Made by a program: the position numbers and the translations under genes. This document shows positions 52,037 to 60,194 of a DNA stretch of 64,000 nucleotides, piece after piece (position 1 is the first letter of the stretch; every line of letters starts with the position of its first letter). The notes under the pieces are model-generated. The model searched no databases, was not told the DNA's origin, and saw only the letters and a program-made list of their open reading frames with translations. Origin of the DNA: Gordonibacter faecis (GTDB lineage Bacteria; Actinomycetota; Coriobacteriia; Coriobacteriales; Eggerthellaceae). The stretch is taken from NCBI RefSeq assembly GCF_030077735.1, contig NZ_JASJEU010000005.1, forward strand, positions 1-64,000, read 5' to 3'.

Positions 52037-54507
52037 TATTTGCTCCCTCCATCCCACTTACGCACTTCGACGCACGTATCGCTGAACGATGAGTTCACCG
52101 CAAAGGGATCCATGTGCAACGAACACAGCGATGCGAGGTCCCCCGCTTTGTACTGACGACCTTGCAGGCCCTTCGGGTACTGCAGCATGCCGGGACGCTT
52201 GCCCGCGTCGAGCACCACGCGCGCCACGCCACTGCCGCGATCGTTGAACACCTCAACGTCGTCGCCATCCTCGATGCCGCGCGCCTTTGCGTCCTCGATA
52301 TTCATGCGAACGATGGGGCCTCGTTCAATCTCATTGAGCCACACGCCATCGAAACCACCGGTGTGGAAGCGGCCGCGCGAATGCTCGGGAATAAGGATGA
52401 GCGGATACTTCTTCATGGTTTCCGTCTCCGGCCACGCCTCGTGGGGCGGGAAGAAGCGCGGCAGGCGCTCGGGTGCCACGTCCAAGTCAAGTCCCAGGTC
52501 AACGCGCGGACGCGGCTTCTCGCAGTAGAACTCAACCTTACCCGTGGGCGTGTAGTACTTCCCGTCCTTATAGGCCACGCCCGCCGGAATGTAGCGCATG
52601 TCCTTCTTCTCGCGCAGCGCATCAAGCGTGATGCCCTGGGCTTTCAGCGCAGGGAAGTCCAGCTGTGCGCGCAGCCACGACTCGTCGTCGCCCTCGAAGT
52701 ACTTCCCCACGCCCAAGCCCTCGGCGAGAAGTTTCGCCACCTGCAAGTCGGGCTTCGCCTCGAACGCCGGCTCGACAATCTTCGGCGCATGCTGCATGTG
52801 GTAGGACAGCGGCGAGCCGTACACGTCCTCAACCTCGTAGTAATGCGCGGCGGGAAGAACGATGTCGGCATAGAGCGCCGAATCGGTGAAGGCGACGTCA
52901 AGACACACGATGAATTCCAGCTTGTCGATGATCTCGGCAATGAGCTTATTCTTGTCCGGCCTGCCGCCGACGAACGCCGACCCCCTGATGTAGAGCGACT
53001 TGAACGGCGGGTACTTCTTACCCTTAAACATACCCGTTTCCATAACCTCAGGAAGATGAAGCACGGGGATGGTGGTTGTGAACGTACCTGTTGGGAACAG
53101 GAATTGGGCATTGCGCATACCCATGAACGCCGTGGCCTGAACACCCGCACCGGGCTTGCCCACCATGCCGGTGACCGCAAGCAGCAACCCCAGGCCCGAG
53201 CCAAACTGCAAGCCGTTGTCGTAAGCCTGCAATCCAAGGCCGAACATGTGGGAGACAGGGCCTTCCGTGGCCAAGCGGGCGAGGCGGCGAATGTCCTCGG
53301 ACGACAACTCAACGATGTCCGCCACCGTCTCGGGCTTGTACTCCTGCACGCTTTCCACCATGAGGCTGTAGGCGGTCGTCACCTTGATGCCGGCAACAGT
53401 CCACGAGCCCTCAAGCGCAGGGTCGGTCGATTCGGCAGACGACATCTCCTTGTTGGCCGCCGCATCCCACACCACCGGCGGGTCAATGATGGTGGGCTTA
53501 CGCGTTTGCGGATTGACGGGACCTTCGGTGGGCGCAACGCCCAGGTCGCTCATCCGCAAAAATTCTTTCGTGTCCTCGCGCACGAGGAAGGGGCCCACCG
53601 TGTCGCGCTTCAAGTACGCCACGTCGTGCAGGTCTTCTTCAATGATTACCTGAACCATCGACAAAATGAGCGCCGGGTCCGATCCGGGACGCAAAGCGTA
53701 CCACTCGTCCGCGTGCGCGGAAACCGTGGTCTCGTTGGGGTCAATCGAGATAATTTTCGCGCCTTGCTTTTGCGCTTCCATCAGGTAGCGCCAGCGCTGC
53801 ACGTAGGTTTCGGAAAGGTTGTTACCCCACATGAAAACTGTTTTCGCGTTGAAAATGTCCTCTTCGAACGGCTCGTTTCCGGGCGCGGTCATGATGCCCG
53901 TTGCAGGGTTGCCATACACGCGATGCAAGCCGTGATACACCGCCCAGTCGGCGCACATTTCCACGTTCGTGAACTGGAGAATGTTCTCTAAACGGCTGGC
54001 ACCCGACACGGTAAAACGCGCGCCCGACGAGCCGGTGCTCACAAGAATGGACTGACCGCCGAATTCATCGATGTAGCCCTTCCACTTCTCCGTGATGGTG
54101 GCAATGGCCTCGTCCCACGAGATGCGCTCCCACTTGTTTTCGCCGCGCTCGCCGACTCGCTTCATGGGGTACTTGATGCGCTCCTGCGAATACATGCGCT
54201 GCGGAAGCGAATAGCCCTTGAGACAGGGACGCCTTCCGAACAGGGCATCGGGGTCGGGCGACACCTTCACAGCGCGCCCGTCGCGCACCGTCACGTTGTA
54301 GTTGCATGAGAAGCAGCCGCCGAAAAAGCACCTGCCTGGCATGACCTTTTCTCCCGCATCGGCTGCGCTCGCGCCGGAATCTGCCGCCAGTGCCTGCATG
54401 GCCGGCAACGCGCCTCCCGCCACCGCAGCCGCGCCTGCTACGGCGCCGGTTGTTTTGAGAAAACTCCGTCGTGTGAGCCCGGCATGCGGACTTTTCGTTC
54501 CTGACAT
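52036..54507 (-). CDS. Tat-exported DmsA-type molybdopterin oxidoreductase, operon 2
   Basis: 823 aa from the ATG at 54507, which has a perfect gaggagg. The twin-arginine signal is LTRRSFLKTTGAVAGAAAVAG. The Fe-S site is unusual: CFFGGCFSC reads CX4CX2C rather than CX2-3CX3C, with the fourth cysteine in RRPCLKG. A serine in FTVSGASRLE (about residue 175) is a candidate Mo ligand. The protein is only distantly related to the operon-1 enzyme, so the substrates probably differ. G+C matches the genome, unlike operon 1. It heads dmsA-dmsB-nrfD with promoter and operator at 54584-54636. Confidence 0.92.
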   Translation of the reverse strand: MSGTKSPHAGLTRRSFLKTTGAVAGAAAVAGGALPAMQALAADSGASAADAGEKVMPGRCFFGGCFSCNYNVTVRDGRAVKVSPDPDALFGRRPCLKGYSLPQRMYSQERIKYPMKRVGERGENKWERISWDEAIATITEKWKGYIDEFGGQSILVSTGSSGARFTVSGASRLENILQFTNVEMCADWAVYHGLHRVYGNPATGIMTAPGNEPFEEDIFNAKTVFMWGNNLSETYVQRWRYLMEAQKQGAKIISIDPNETTVSAHADEWYALRPGSDPALILSMVQVIIEEDLHDVAYLKRDTVGPFLVREDTKEFLRMSDLGVAPTEGPVNPQTRKPTIIDPPVVWDAAANKEMSSAESTDPALEGSWTVAGIKVTTAYSLMVESVQEYKPETVADIVELSSEDIRRLARLATEGPVSHMFGLGLQAYDNGLQFGSGLGLLLAVTGMVGKPGAGVQATAFMGMRNAQFLFPTGTFTTTIPVLHLPEVMETGMFKGKKYPPFKSLYIRGSAFVGGRPDKNKLIAEIIDKLEFIVCLDVAFTDSALYADIVLPAAHYYEVEDVYGSPLSYHMQHAPKIVEPAFEAKPDLQVAKLLAEGLGVGKYFEGDDESWLRAQLDFPALKAQGITLDALREKKDMRYIPAGVAYKDGKYYTPTGKVEFYCEKPRPRVDLGLDLDVAPERLPRFFPPHEAWPETETMKKYPLILIPEHSRGRFHTGGFDGVWLNEIERGPIVRMNIEDAKARGIEDGDDVEVFNDRGSGVARVVLDAGKRPGMLQYPKGLQGRQYKAGDLASLCSLHMDPFAVNSSFSDTCVEVRKWDGGSK

Positions 54508-54583
54508 TGCTCCTCCTCGAAGATTCGTCAGGATATCCCCTGTTCGCCATCCTACAGGAATATCCCCCGTACGTACCTGATAA

Positions 54584-54597
54584 GAATTGGCCAAATC
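54584..54597. promoter_or_regulatory. Operator GAATTGGCCAAATC of DmsABC operon 2
   Basis: A 14-base near-palindrome with one mismatch, the counterpart of 46458-46471, at exactly the same distance from its -35 element. Confidence 0.6.
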
Positions 54598-54607
54598 CTT
54601 TCTTGTC

Positions 54608-54636
54608 ACATTATCACAATGTCTTGCGACAATCAA
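54608..54636 (-). promoter_or_regulatory. Promoter of DmsABC operon 2
   Basis: The minus strand has TTGATT (54631-54636), a 17-base spacer and TAATGT (54608-54613), the same geometry as the operon-1 promoter. TTGATTGTC is shared between the two. Confidence 0.6.
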
Positions 54637-54791
54637 ACGATCAGACTAATCTAGTTTGGGAATAGAGCGAGGGGAAGTTGGCGAAGAGGTCACACAAGCG
54701 TGCGAAGATTGTTGGCACATTCTCCGCACCATATGCGGAGAATATCGGCGAGAATGTGCGCGAGATCAGTACGGAAGGACGGGGTGGCGGG

Positions 54792-55196
54792 CTACTTCGC
54801 CCCTACCATTTTCCTCAGGGCGAGGCGGGCTTCCACGAAGCTGAGGATGTCGTCTTCGCGCATGCCGGAGTTGGCGCAGGCGCGGATGAGGTCGTCTGCC
54901 AGCAGTTCGAGGGGGGTGTCGGTGGCGCGGGCGGCTCCCACCTCGTGGCGCTCGGCGACGAAGGTGCCGCGGCCCTTGCGCGTGGTGATGTAGCCGTCGC
55001 GCTCCAAGTCCATATAGGCGCGGTTCACGGTGTTGTAGCTGATGTCCAAGTCTACCGCCAGCGCGCGCACCGTGGGCAGCCTATCGCCCGCAACGTACTC
55101 CCCCGTTCCAATGAGGTAGGCAATGCGGTTCTTCACCTGAATCCATACCGGCAGGCCGCTGCTGTAGTCAATTTCGAAGGAATCAAGCGGGGTCAT
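54792..55196 (-). CDS. GntR-family regulator, YtrA type, copy 3
   Basis: 134 aa. The winged helix (LPVWIQVKNRIAYLIGTGEYVAGDRLPTVRALAVDLDISYNTVNRAY) fills the first 80 residues and a short helical tail follows. In this module the order is changed: it lies downstream of slipin-3 (103-base gap) instead of upstream. It is the last gene before the promoter of DmsABC operon 2, so it may regulate both units. Confidence 0.88.
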   Translation of the reverse strand: MTPLDSFEIDYSSGLPVWIQVKNRIAYLIGTGEYVAGDRLPTVRALAVDLDISYNTVNRAYMDLERDGYITTRKGRGTFVAERHEVGAARATDTPLELLADDLIRACANSGMREDDILSFVEARLALRKMVGAK

Positions 55197-55299
55197 AGGG
55201 GCTTTCTCTCAGTCGGGCGATTATCATTCCATGATAGCAGACGCACATCGTCGCAGATGGCTATCGGGGGCAGGTTCGCGCAATCAACAAGGCTGCGCG

Positions 55300-56286
55300 T
55301 CATCGTGGCTCGCCTTCCACCGCGCGGGCGGCCGCGTCGGTGAAGCCGTCGGACAGCGCGCTTGGCACGGTAACCACCGCACCCTTCGACTTCTTCACAG
55401 TGTCGTACTGCATGAGCATGGTGCGCAGCTTGAGCGCGGCGGCGGGGTCACCGTAGATGTCGGCGGCTTCGCGCAGCATCTCGGCGAGGTCGGCCTCTGC
55501 GCCGGCTACGGTCATGCGCGCGTTGCGCTCGCGGTCGGCCTGGGCCTCCAGCGACATCACTTCTTGCAGCTCATCGGGAATGATGATGTCGCGCACCTTC
55601 ACCGAAATGATGTCAACGCCCCAGTTCGCGGCCTCTTTCTCGATGTCGCCCTTAATTTCGGCATCCAGCTGGTCGCGGCGCAGCGCCACCTCGGCCACCG
55701 TCGAGCGGCCCACGGCCTCGCGCATGGCCGTCTGCGCGAGAAACGACACGGCGGCATAGTAATCTTCCACCTCGGTGCACGCACGCTCGGCGTCGCGCGC
55801 CACCCAAAACAGCACCGCGTCCACCGTCACGGGAACAAGGTCGGCCGTGAGCGTTTTCTCGGCGAAGAACGGCGTGGCGATGGTGCGCTGATCCACGCGG
55901 ATAGTGCCGTGTTCAATGATGGGAATGGTGAAGTACAGCCCCGGCCCCACCACGCGGTTGAGCACGCCGAACCGCAGCACAACCACCTTTTCCCAGGACA
56001 GTGCAATGTGCGTGCACGACACCACCAAAAGGGCCACCACCAACATAACCGTGAGCGCGCCTGGCCCAATGTGTCCCGTGAGCAAAAACGCTACCGCCAG
56101 CACAACAGCGCACGTTGCGATGAACACCGCCATGCTGAAGATGACCGCGCCGTTGCGCGACGACTTGCGCGGCACATACGACGTGGCGGCGCGAATCTCA
56201 GCCTCTTTGTCGGTGAGCTCGTAGGGCGCGTCCTTCGTCACGCGCTCCGGTTTGCGTGGTTTCATGCCTTCGCCTTTCACTTCCAT
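55300..56286 (-). CDS. SPFH (slipin) membrane protein, copy 3
   Basis: 328 aa. Shorter tail than copies 1 and 2, then two membrane segments (about 47-95) and the SPFH domain (LSWEKVVVLRFGVLNRVVGPGLYF; DQRTIATPFFAEKTLTADLVPVTVDAVLFW; VAEVALRRDQLDAEIKGDIEKEA). The C-terminus carries GAVVTVPSALSDGF, equivalent to the ends of the other copies. The ATG at 56286 or 56265 is possible; the first is used. It is 63 bases after the orphan DmsC gene. Confidence 0.9.
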   Translation of the reverse strand: MEVKGEGMKPRKPERVTKDAPYELTDKEAEIRAATSYVPRKSSRNGAVIFSMAVFIATCAVVLAVAFLLTGHIGPGALTVMLVVALLVVSCTHIALSWEKVVVLRFGVLNRVVGPGLYFTIPIIEHGTIRVDQRTIATPFFAEKTLTADLVPVTVDAVLFWVARDAERACTEVEDYYAAVSFLAQTAMREAVGRSTVAEVALRRDQLDAEIKGDIEKEAANWGVDIISVKVRDIIIPDELQEVMSLEAQADRERNARMTVAGAEADLAEMLREAADIYGDPAAALKLRTMLMQYDTVKKSKGAVVTVPSALSDGFTDAAARAVEGEPR

Positions 56287-56349
56287 GGCGGCCTTGTGCG
56301 CGTGCGCCGGCGCCTCGCTGGTGGCGTGCGCTGCGCGGGCGGGCCGCCC

Positions 56350-57288
56350 TCATTCCATCATCAGGCCAAACAGTGCCTCCGGCATCTGCGTTACGTCGTA
56401 AGCCGCAGCCCCCGTCAGGGCGAAGCGCAGCGCCAGCCCGCCTGCCGCCAGCAGCGCTGCAATCCAGAGCAGCTGCGTACGGCTGTTGCCGTGCGTGAGA
56501 AACCGCTCCAACACGAACGGGCCCACGAGGCCACCTGCCACCACGCCGCCCCAGAAAAGCCAGCGAAGGTCGCCCGCTATCAGCGCTTTTGCCGCCGGTG
56601 CCGTGCCTTCCGCCGACAGGCCCCACACAAGGTAGACCACTAAACACAGCGCCTCCAGCACGATGAGCACCCCATCGACGCGCGCGAGGCGCGCAAGCGG
56701 ACGGGCGAACGGACGGCGCGCCTCCACGAACACCGCACCCATAAACGCGCACGCGACACCACACGACAGCGACGAGAGCGAGAACAGCAGCGGTAACAGC
56801 GGCGTCTGCCAGAACAGCACCGAGGCCAGCCCCTGCAAAAGCACGCCGGTGTAAGCAAGCGCCACGAGGCCGGCGGCTGCGCCTAAGGCGGATGCCACAA
56901 AGAGGGCCGTCGGTTTGACGCGCGGTCCATCGAGCAGTTCCGTCAGCGCGAACGCGCCCGCACAGACGAGCGCGGCCGCCAGGGCGTAGGCCCCCACTGC
57001 GATGGCCGAAGGGGCCGGCGACATCACCAGGTTCAGCAAGCGGTCGGGTCGTCCCAGGTCAAAGAGCAGACACAGCACGCCGAGCGCCATCGTGACGAAA
57101 CACAGCGGCCAGGCGCGGACAAAGAACTCGTCGGGCAATGCGAAGGCGCGTTCAACGCGTGAGATAACGCGTGGAGGATAGGCGAAGCGACGGCGGGCGT
57201 TCGCCGCCTCAAGCGCCGCAAGCACAACGAGCGCCCCCGCGCCTGCGCCGCCGAGGAAGAGATAGCATGTCGTCAGCACGCCAAACAC
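56350..57288 (-). CDS. Orphan NrfD/DmsC-like membrane protein, copy 3
   Basis: 312 aa, about nine membrane segments, starting TCYLFLGGAGAGALV. Conserved pieces are FDLGRPDRLLNLV, YTGVLLQGLASVLFWQTPLLPLLFSLSSLSCG. The unit order is TorD, this gene, slipin, gntR, with no catalytic subunit. A TATAAT (57363-57368) and a CCTAT/ATAGG palindrome lie between torD and this gene, so it probably has its own regulated promoter. Confidence 0.85.
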   Translation of the reverse strand: MFGVLTTCYLFLGGAGAGALVVLAALEAANARRRFAYPPRVISRVERAFALPDEFFVRAWPLCFVTMALGVLCLLFDLGRPDRLLNLVMSPAPSAIAVGAYALAAALVCAGAFALTELLDGPRVKPTALFVASALGAAAGLVALAYTGVLLQGLASVLFWQTPLLPLLFSLSSLSCGVACAFMGAVFVEARRPFARPLARLARVDGVLIVLEALCLVVYLVWGLSAEGTAPAAKALIAGDLRWLFWGGVVAGGLVGPFVLERFLTHGNSRTQLLWIAALLAAGGLALRFALTGAAAYDVTQMPEALFGLMME

Positions 57289-57332
57289 GTCCGCTTTCGC
57301 CCCCTGCCCCTTTGCGTTGACCTGCTCGCACC

Positions 57333-57361
57333 CCTATTGTCGCAATGTAACAAGTCATAGG
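57333..57361. promoter_or_regulatory. Candidate operator of slipin module 3
   Basis: CCTAT (57333-57337) and ATAGG (57357-57361) are the ends of a loosely palindromic 29-base site containing CCTATGACTT on the minus strand. It lies immediately downstream of a perfect minus-strand TATAAT (57363-57368), at the expected transcription start, where a repressor would act. Confidence 0.5.
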
Positions 57362-57391
57362 TATTATAGCACCGGAAAAGGTGCACAGCGG

Positions 57392-58051
57392 TTAAGACAA
57401 AAGGTGCGCTTGGGCATCCAACAGAGCGCTGGCGAGGGCGGTCAGGCCGTCGTAGTAGCCGCCGGGGCGTTCGGCAGCCACGCGCTCGTGGAAAGTTGCC
57501 GCCCAGGAGCGCGGGCGTTCCTCCAGGTAGGCGAGCACTTTCGCCGCACCCTCGGCGGCATCGGAGGCGTTCGCGCCCCCTTCGAGCGCTTCCGCCCGAC
57601 GGCGGCACAACTCGGACAGCAGCAGCAATTCAATGCCCAGGTGGTCCTCATACTGGCGATTCTCGTTGCACAGCTCTAGGCCCGCTCCGCGCAAGAGCGC
57701 GCGCATGGCGAAGGTGGCCTCGCCGAAACCGACGGACGTGCCGCCGTTGCGATGCATGGTTTCCCAGGGAGGAACGGCCGGCGAGGGCGGGCCAATGAAC
57801 AGGTGAGTGTGTTCAACCGCCGCGCGCTGGACGGCCTCGTCCTCGGGAAGCGCGGCAGCTCCGCGCGCGTAAGCGGCACACGTTTCGATGGCGCGGGTCA
57901 CCTGCACATCGTCGAAGTTGGGGAACTCCTGCCAAAACGCCGGGTCAATGCCTACGTGCGGCGTTTGTGTCAGGGGCGTCAACAGCGAGTTTCCCACGAA
58001 CGCGTATGCCTCGGCAAACGTCTGCCACGCCTGCGCATCTACCTGTGCCAT
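57392..58051 (-). CDS. TorD/DmsD-family molybdoenzyme chaperone, copy 2
   Basis: 219 aa, all-helical. Family landmarks are YAFVGNSLLTPLTQTP, the central EHTHLFIGPPSPAVPPWETMH (the LFxGP...PPWES-type motif) and LLLLSELCRRRAEALEGG. It should protect a Tat-exported apoenzyme while Moco is inserted, most likely the DmsA at 52036, which is nearby on the same strand. The ATG at 58051 (MAQVDAQ) is favoured over 58060 for spacing to aaagga. Confidence 0.88.
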   Translation of the reverse strand: MAQVDAQAWQTFAEAYAFVGNSLLTPLTQTPHVGIDPAFWQEFPNFDDVQVTRAIETCAAYARGAAALPEDEAVQRAAVEHTHLFIGPPSPAVPPWETMHRNGGTSVGFGEATFAMRALLRGAGLELCNENRQYEDHLGIELLLLSELCRRRAEALEGGANASDAAEGAAKVLAYLEERPRSWAATFHERVAAERPGGYYDGLTALASALLDAQAHLLS

Positions 58052-58207
58052 CGAGTACATCCTTTCCCACGTCGTCGCCCGCCACCTGCGTGCGCGGTGC
58101 GGATTCAGTCCCGCACATAATACCGCACACGCCGAACTCTACTTACCGCAAAGCTGCCACGCGCTTTCTACGACCGCTTACGGCGCCACCCGTTGCCAAA
58201 GCGAAAA

Positions 58208-58239
58208 AACAGTGGCGACCCCGAAAGGTCGCCACTGTT
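58208..58239 (-). terminator. Terminator of the DEAD-box helicase gene
   Basis: AACAGTGGCGACC (58208-58220) pairs perfectly with GGTCGCCACTGTT (58227-58239). The A-run on its left gives a U-run on the minus transcript. Confidence 0.9.
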
Positions 58240-58270
58240 ACCTACTACTATAAGTGCGCCGGTGAGAGGC

Positions 58271-59842
58271 TTAGTACGTCTCAACCTGCTCGCGCTCGGC
58301 CGACTTGGCGAAGCGGCTGTAATCGTAGCCACCCTCGCTCTTCTTGGAGCGCTGCTTCTTGGCGGTTTGCTTGCCTTCGGCCTTGCGTCCCTGGTCGTAG
58401 CGCGCCTCGGCGCTGCGGCCACCCGGCTTGCCAGAGCGGTAACCGCCCTTACCTGCGCCGGCCGGCTTGCCGGCACCTTCGAAGCGCCTCGTACCCGCGC
58501 CCTCGGAACGCTCGCGCGAACCAGCGCTTACACTCGCGCCAGCGCCAGAACCAGCGCCGCCACGCGCGTGCGCCGGCTTCCCACTGCGGCTCTCGGAAGA
58601 ACGGTAGCCGCCCTTGCCGGCAGGACGCCCACCCTGCTTCGCGTAATTCTTGCCGTAACCCTTCGAACCGCCCTGCTTCGCGCCACCCTTCTTCGGCTTG
58701 ATAACCGCCGGGTCAAGCTCGTAGGTTTCCAGTTCCATGAACGGAATGTCCTTGCCGATCAGACGCTCAATATCACGCAGCGTGCGGCTGGTCTCGCGCG
58801 TCACGAACGAGATGGCGTAGCCCTCTTCGCCCGCGCGGCCCGTGCGGCCGATGCGGTGGATGTAGTCCTCGGGCATGTCCGGCAGGTCGAAGTTGATGAC
58901 GTGATCCACGTCGGGCACGTCGATGCCGCGCGCCAGCACGTCGGTCGCCACCAGGATGGACGTCTTGCCGCGGCGGAAGTTCTCCAGCGCGCGACGGCGA
59001 GCACCCTGCGACTTGTCGGAGTGGATGGACTCGGCGCGATAACCGGCATCGCACAGCGCCTCGGCGCAGTCCTCAGTGCGGTTCTTCGTGCGGGCGAACA
59101 CGATAACGCGCTCGGAGCCCTTTTCCTCAAGCACCGCGCGCAGCAGCTCGGGCTTGTCGTAGTTCTTGATGGGCATCATGTACTGCGCCACCGTTTTCGC
59201 CGTTTCGCCGTTGCGGGCAACTTCCACGATGGCCGGGTTGTTCAACAGCGAACCCAGGTTGCGCTCGATGGAGCGGTCGATGGTGGCCGAAAACAGAAGC
59301 GTCTGACGGCAGTCGGGCGTGGCGTCCACAATGGTGGTGACGTCGGGCAGAAAGCCCATGTCAAGCATGCGGTCGGCCTCGTCCAGCACCAGCACCTGCA
59401 CGCTGCCCAGGTCCACGACGCCGCGTTTCATGAGGTCCTTCAGGCGGCCGGGCGTGGCAATGAGCACGTCGGTACCGCCGCGCAGCTCTTTGATCTGCGG
59501 GCCGTAGGGCGTGCCGCCGAACACCGTGGTGACGAAGTGGCCGGTCTTGCGCGAAATCTGCATGCACGTGCGGGCGATTTGCTGGGCGAGTTCGCGGGTG
59601 GGGCTTACCACCAGCACGCGCGGGGCGCGGTTGCGGCCCTTGGCGCGCGGAAGCGTGCTCAGCGTAGGCAGCAGGAAGGCGGCCGTTTTACCGGTGCCGG
59701 TGGAGGCGGCGGCAATGAGGTCGCGACCTTCCAAAACCAGCGGAATGGCCTGCTCCTGCACGGGGGTGGGGGCATCGTAGCCCAGACGCTCAACAGCTGC
59801 GAGCGCAGCCGAGGATAAGCCGAGGTCGGCAAAATGAGACAT
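58271..59842 (-). CDS. DEAD-box RNA helicase
   Basis: 523 aa. All motifs are in order: Q motif (DAPTPVQEQAIP), Walker A ASTGTGKTAAF, PTRELAQQ, TPGRL, DEADRMLD, SAT, IHSDKSQGARRRAL, ATDVLARGIDV and HRIGRTGR. The C-terminal 150 residues are a Gly/Lys/Arg/Ser-rich tail that should bind RNA, as in RhlE/DeaD-type helicases. It probably helps fold rRNA or mRNA, mainly in the cold. The start is the ATG at 59842; the upstream open frame is leader. Confidence 0.93.
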   Translation of the reverse strand: MSHFADLGLSSAALAAVERLGYDAPTPVQEQAIPLVLEGRDLIAAASTGTGKTAAFLLPTLSTLPRAKGRNRAPRVLVVSPTRELAQQIARTCMQISRKTGHFVTTVFGGTPYGPQIKELRGGTDVLIATPGRLKDLMKRGVVDLGSVQVLVLDEADRMLDMGFLPDVTTIVDATPDCRQTLLFSATIDRSIERNLGSLLNNPAIVEVARNGETAKTVAQYMMPIKNYDKPELLRAVLEEKGSERVIVFARTKNRTEDCAEALCDAGYRAESIHSDKSQGARRRALENFRRGKTSILVATDVLARGIDVPDVDHVINFDLPDMPEDYIHRIGRTGRAGEEGYAISFVTRETSRTLRDIERLIGKDIPFMELETYELDPAVIKPKKGGAKQGGSKGYGKNYAKQGGRPAGKGGYRSSESRSGKPAHARGGAGSGAGASVSAGSRERSEGAGTRRFEGAGKPAGAGKGGYRSGKPGGRSAEARYDQGRKAEGKQTAKKQRSKKSEGGYDYSRFAKSAEREQVETY

Positions 59843-60194
59843 AGAGTATTCCGTTTCTCTTCGACGGGCGCCCGCACCCTGCGGCTCGCTACCGTGTGTG
59901 CACCCGCTCCTGCGGCGTGCGTGTGCGCTTGACTCGAGCCGCTTTCTGCAATCTGTCGGCGGCATTGGTCGATGCGCGAAGAGAACCGAGAAAGAATTTC
60001 GTGTGAAGCGACTGCCTAGTATGGGGGTTTGTGCGGCCGATCGGGTCGGAAACTTTGCGAAGTGGGGTGGTTGTGCGGGAAACTCCACAACTGGTGGGGC
60101 GGGTGAACGGCGTACGCGAGGCGTTGGGGAAAGGGGGCACGAAGCGCCGAGGGAAAGAGGCGGCACGCGCGGTGCGCAGCCGCCTGCCGCGCGC
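59843..60194. other. Long leader of the DEAD-box helicase gene
   Basis: About 350 bases with no credible gene; the minus-strand frame stays open but lacks a start site. Helicase genes often have long, structured leaders. A weak hairpin GTTGTG/CACAAC is near 60067-60088. No riboswitch is recognised. Confidence 0.5.
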
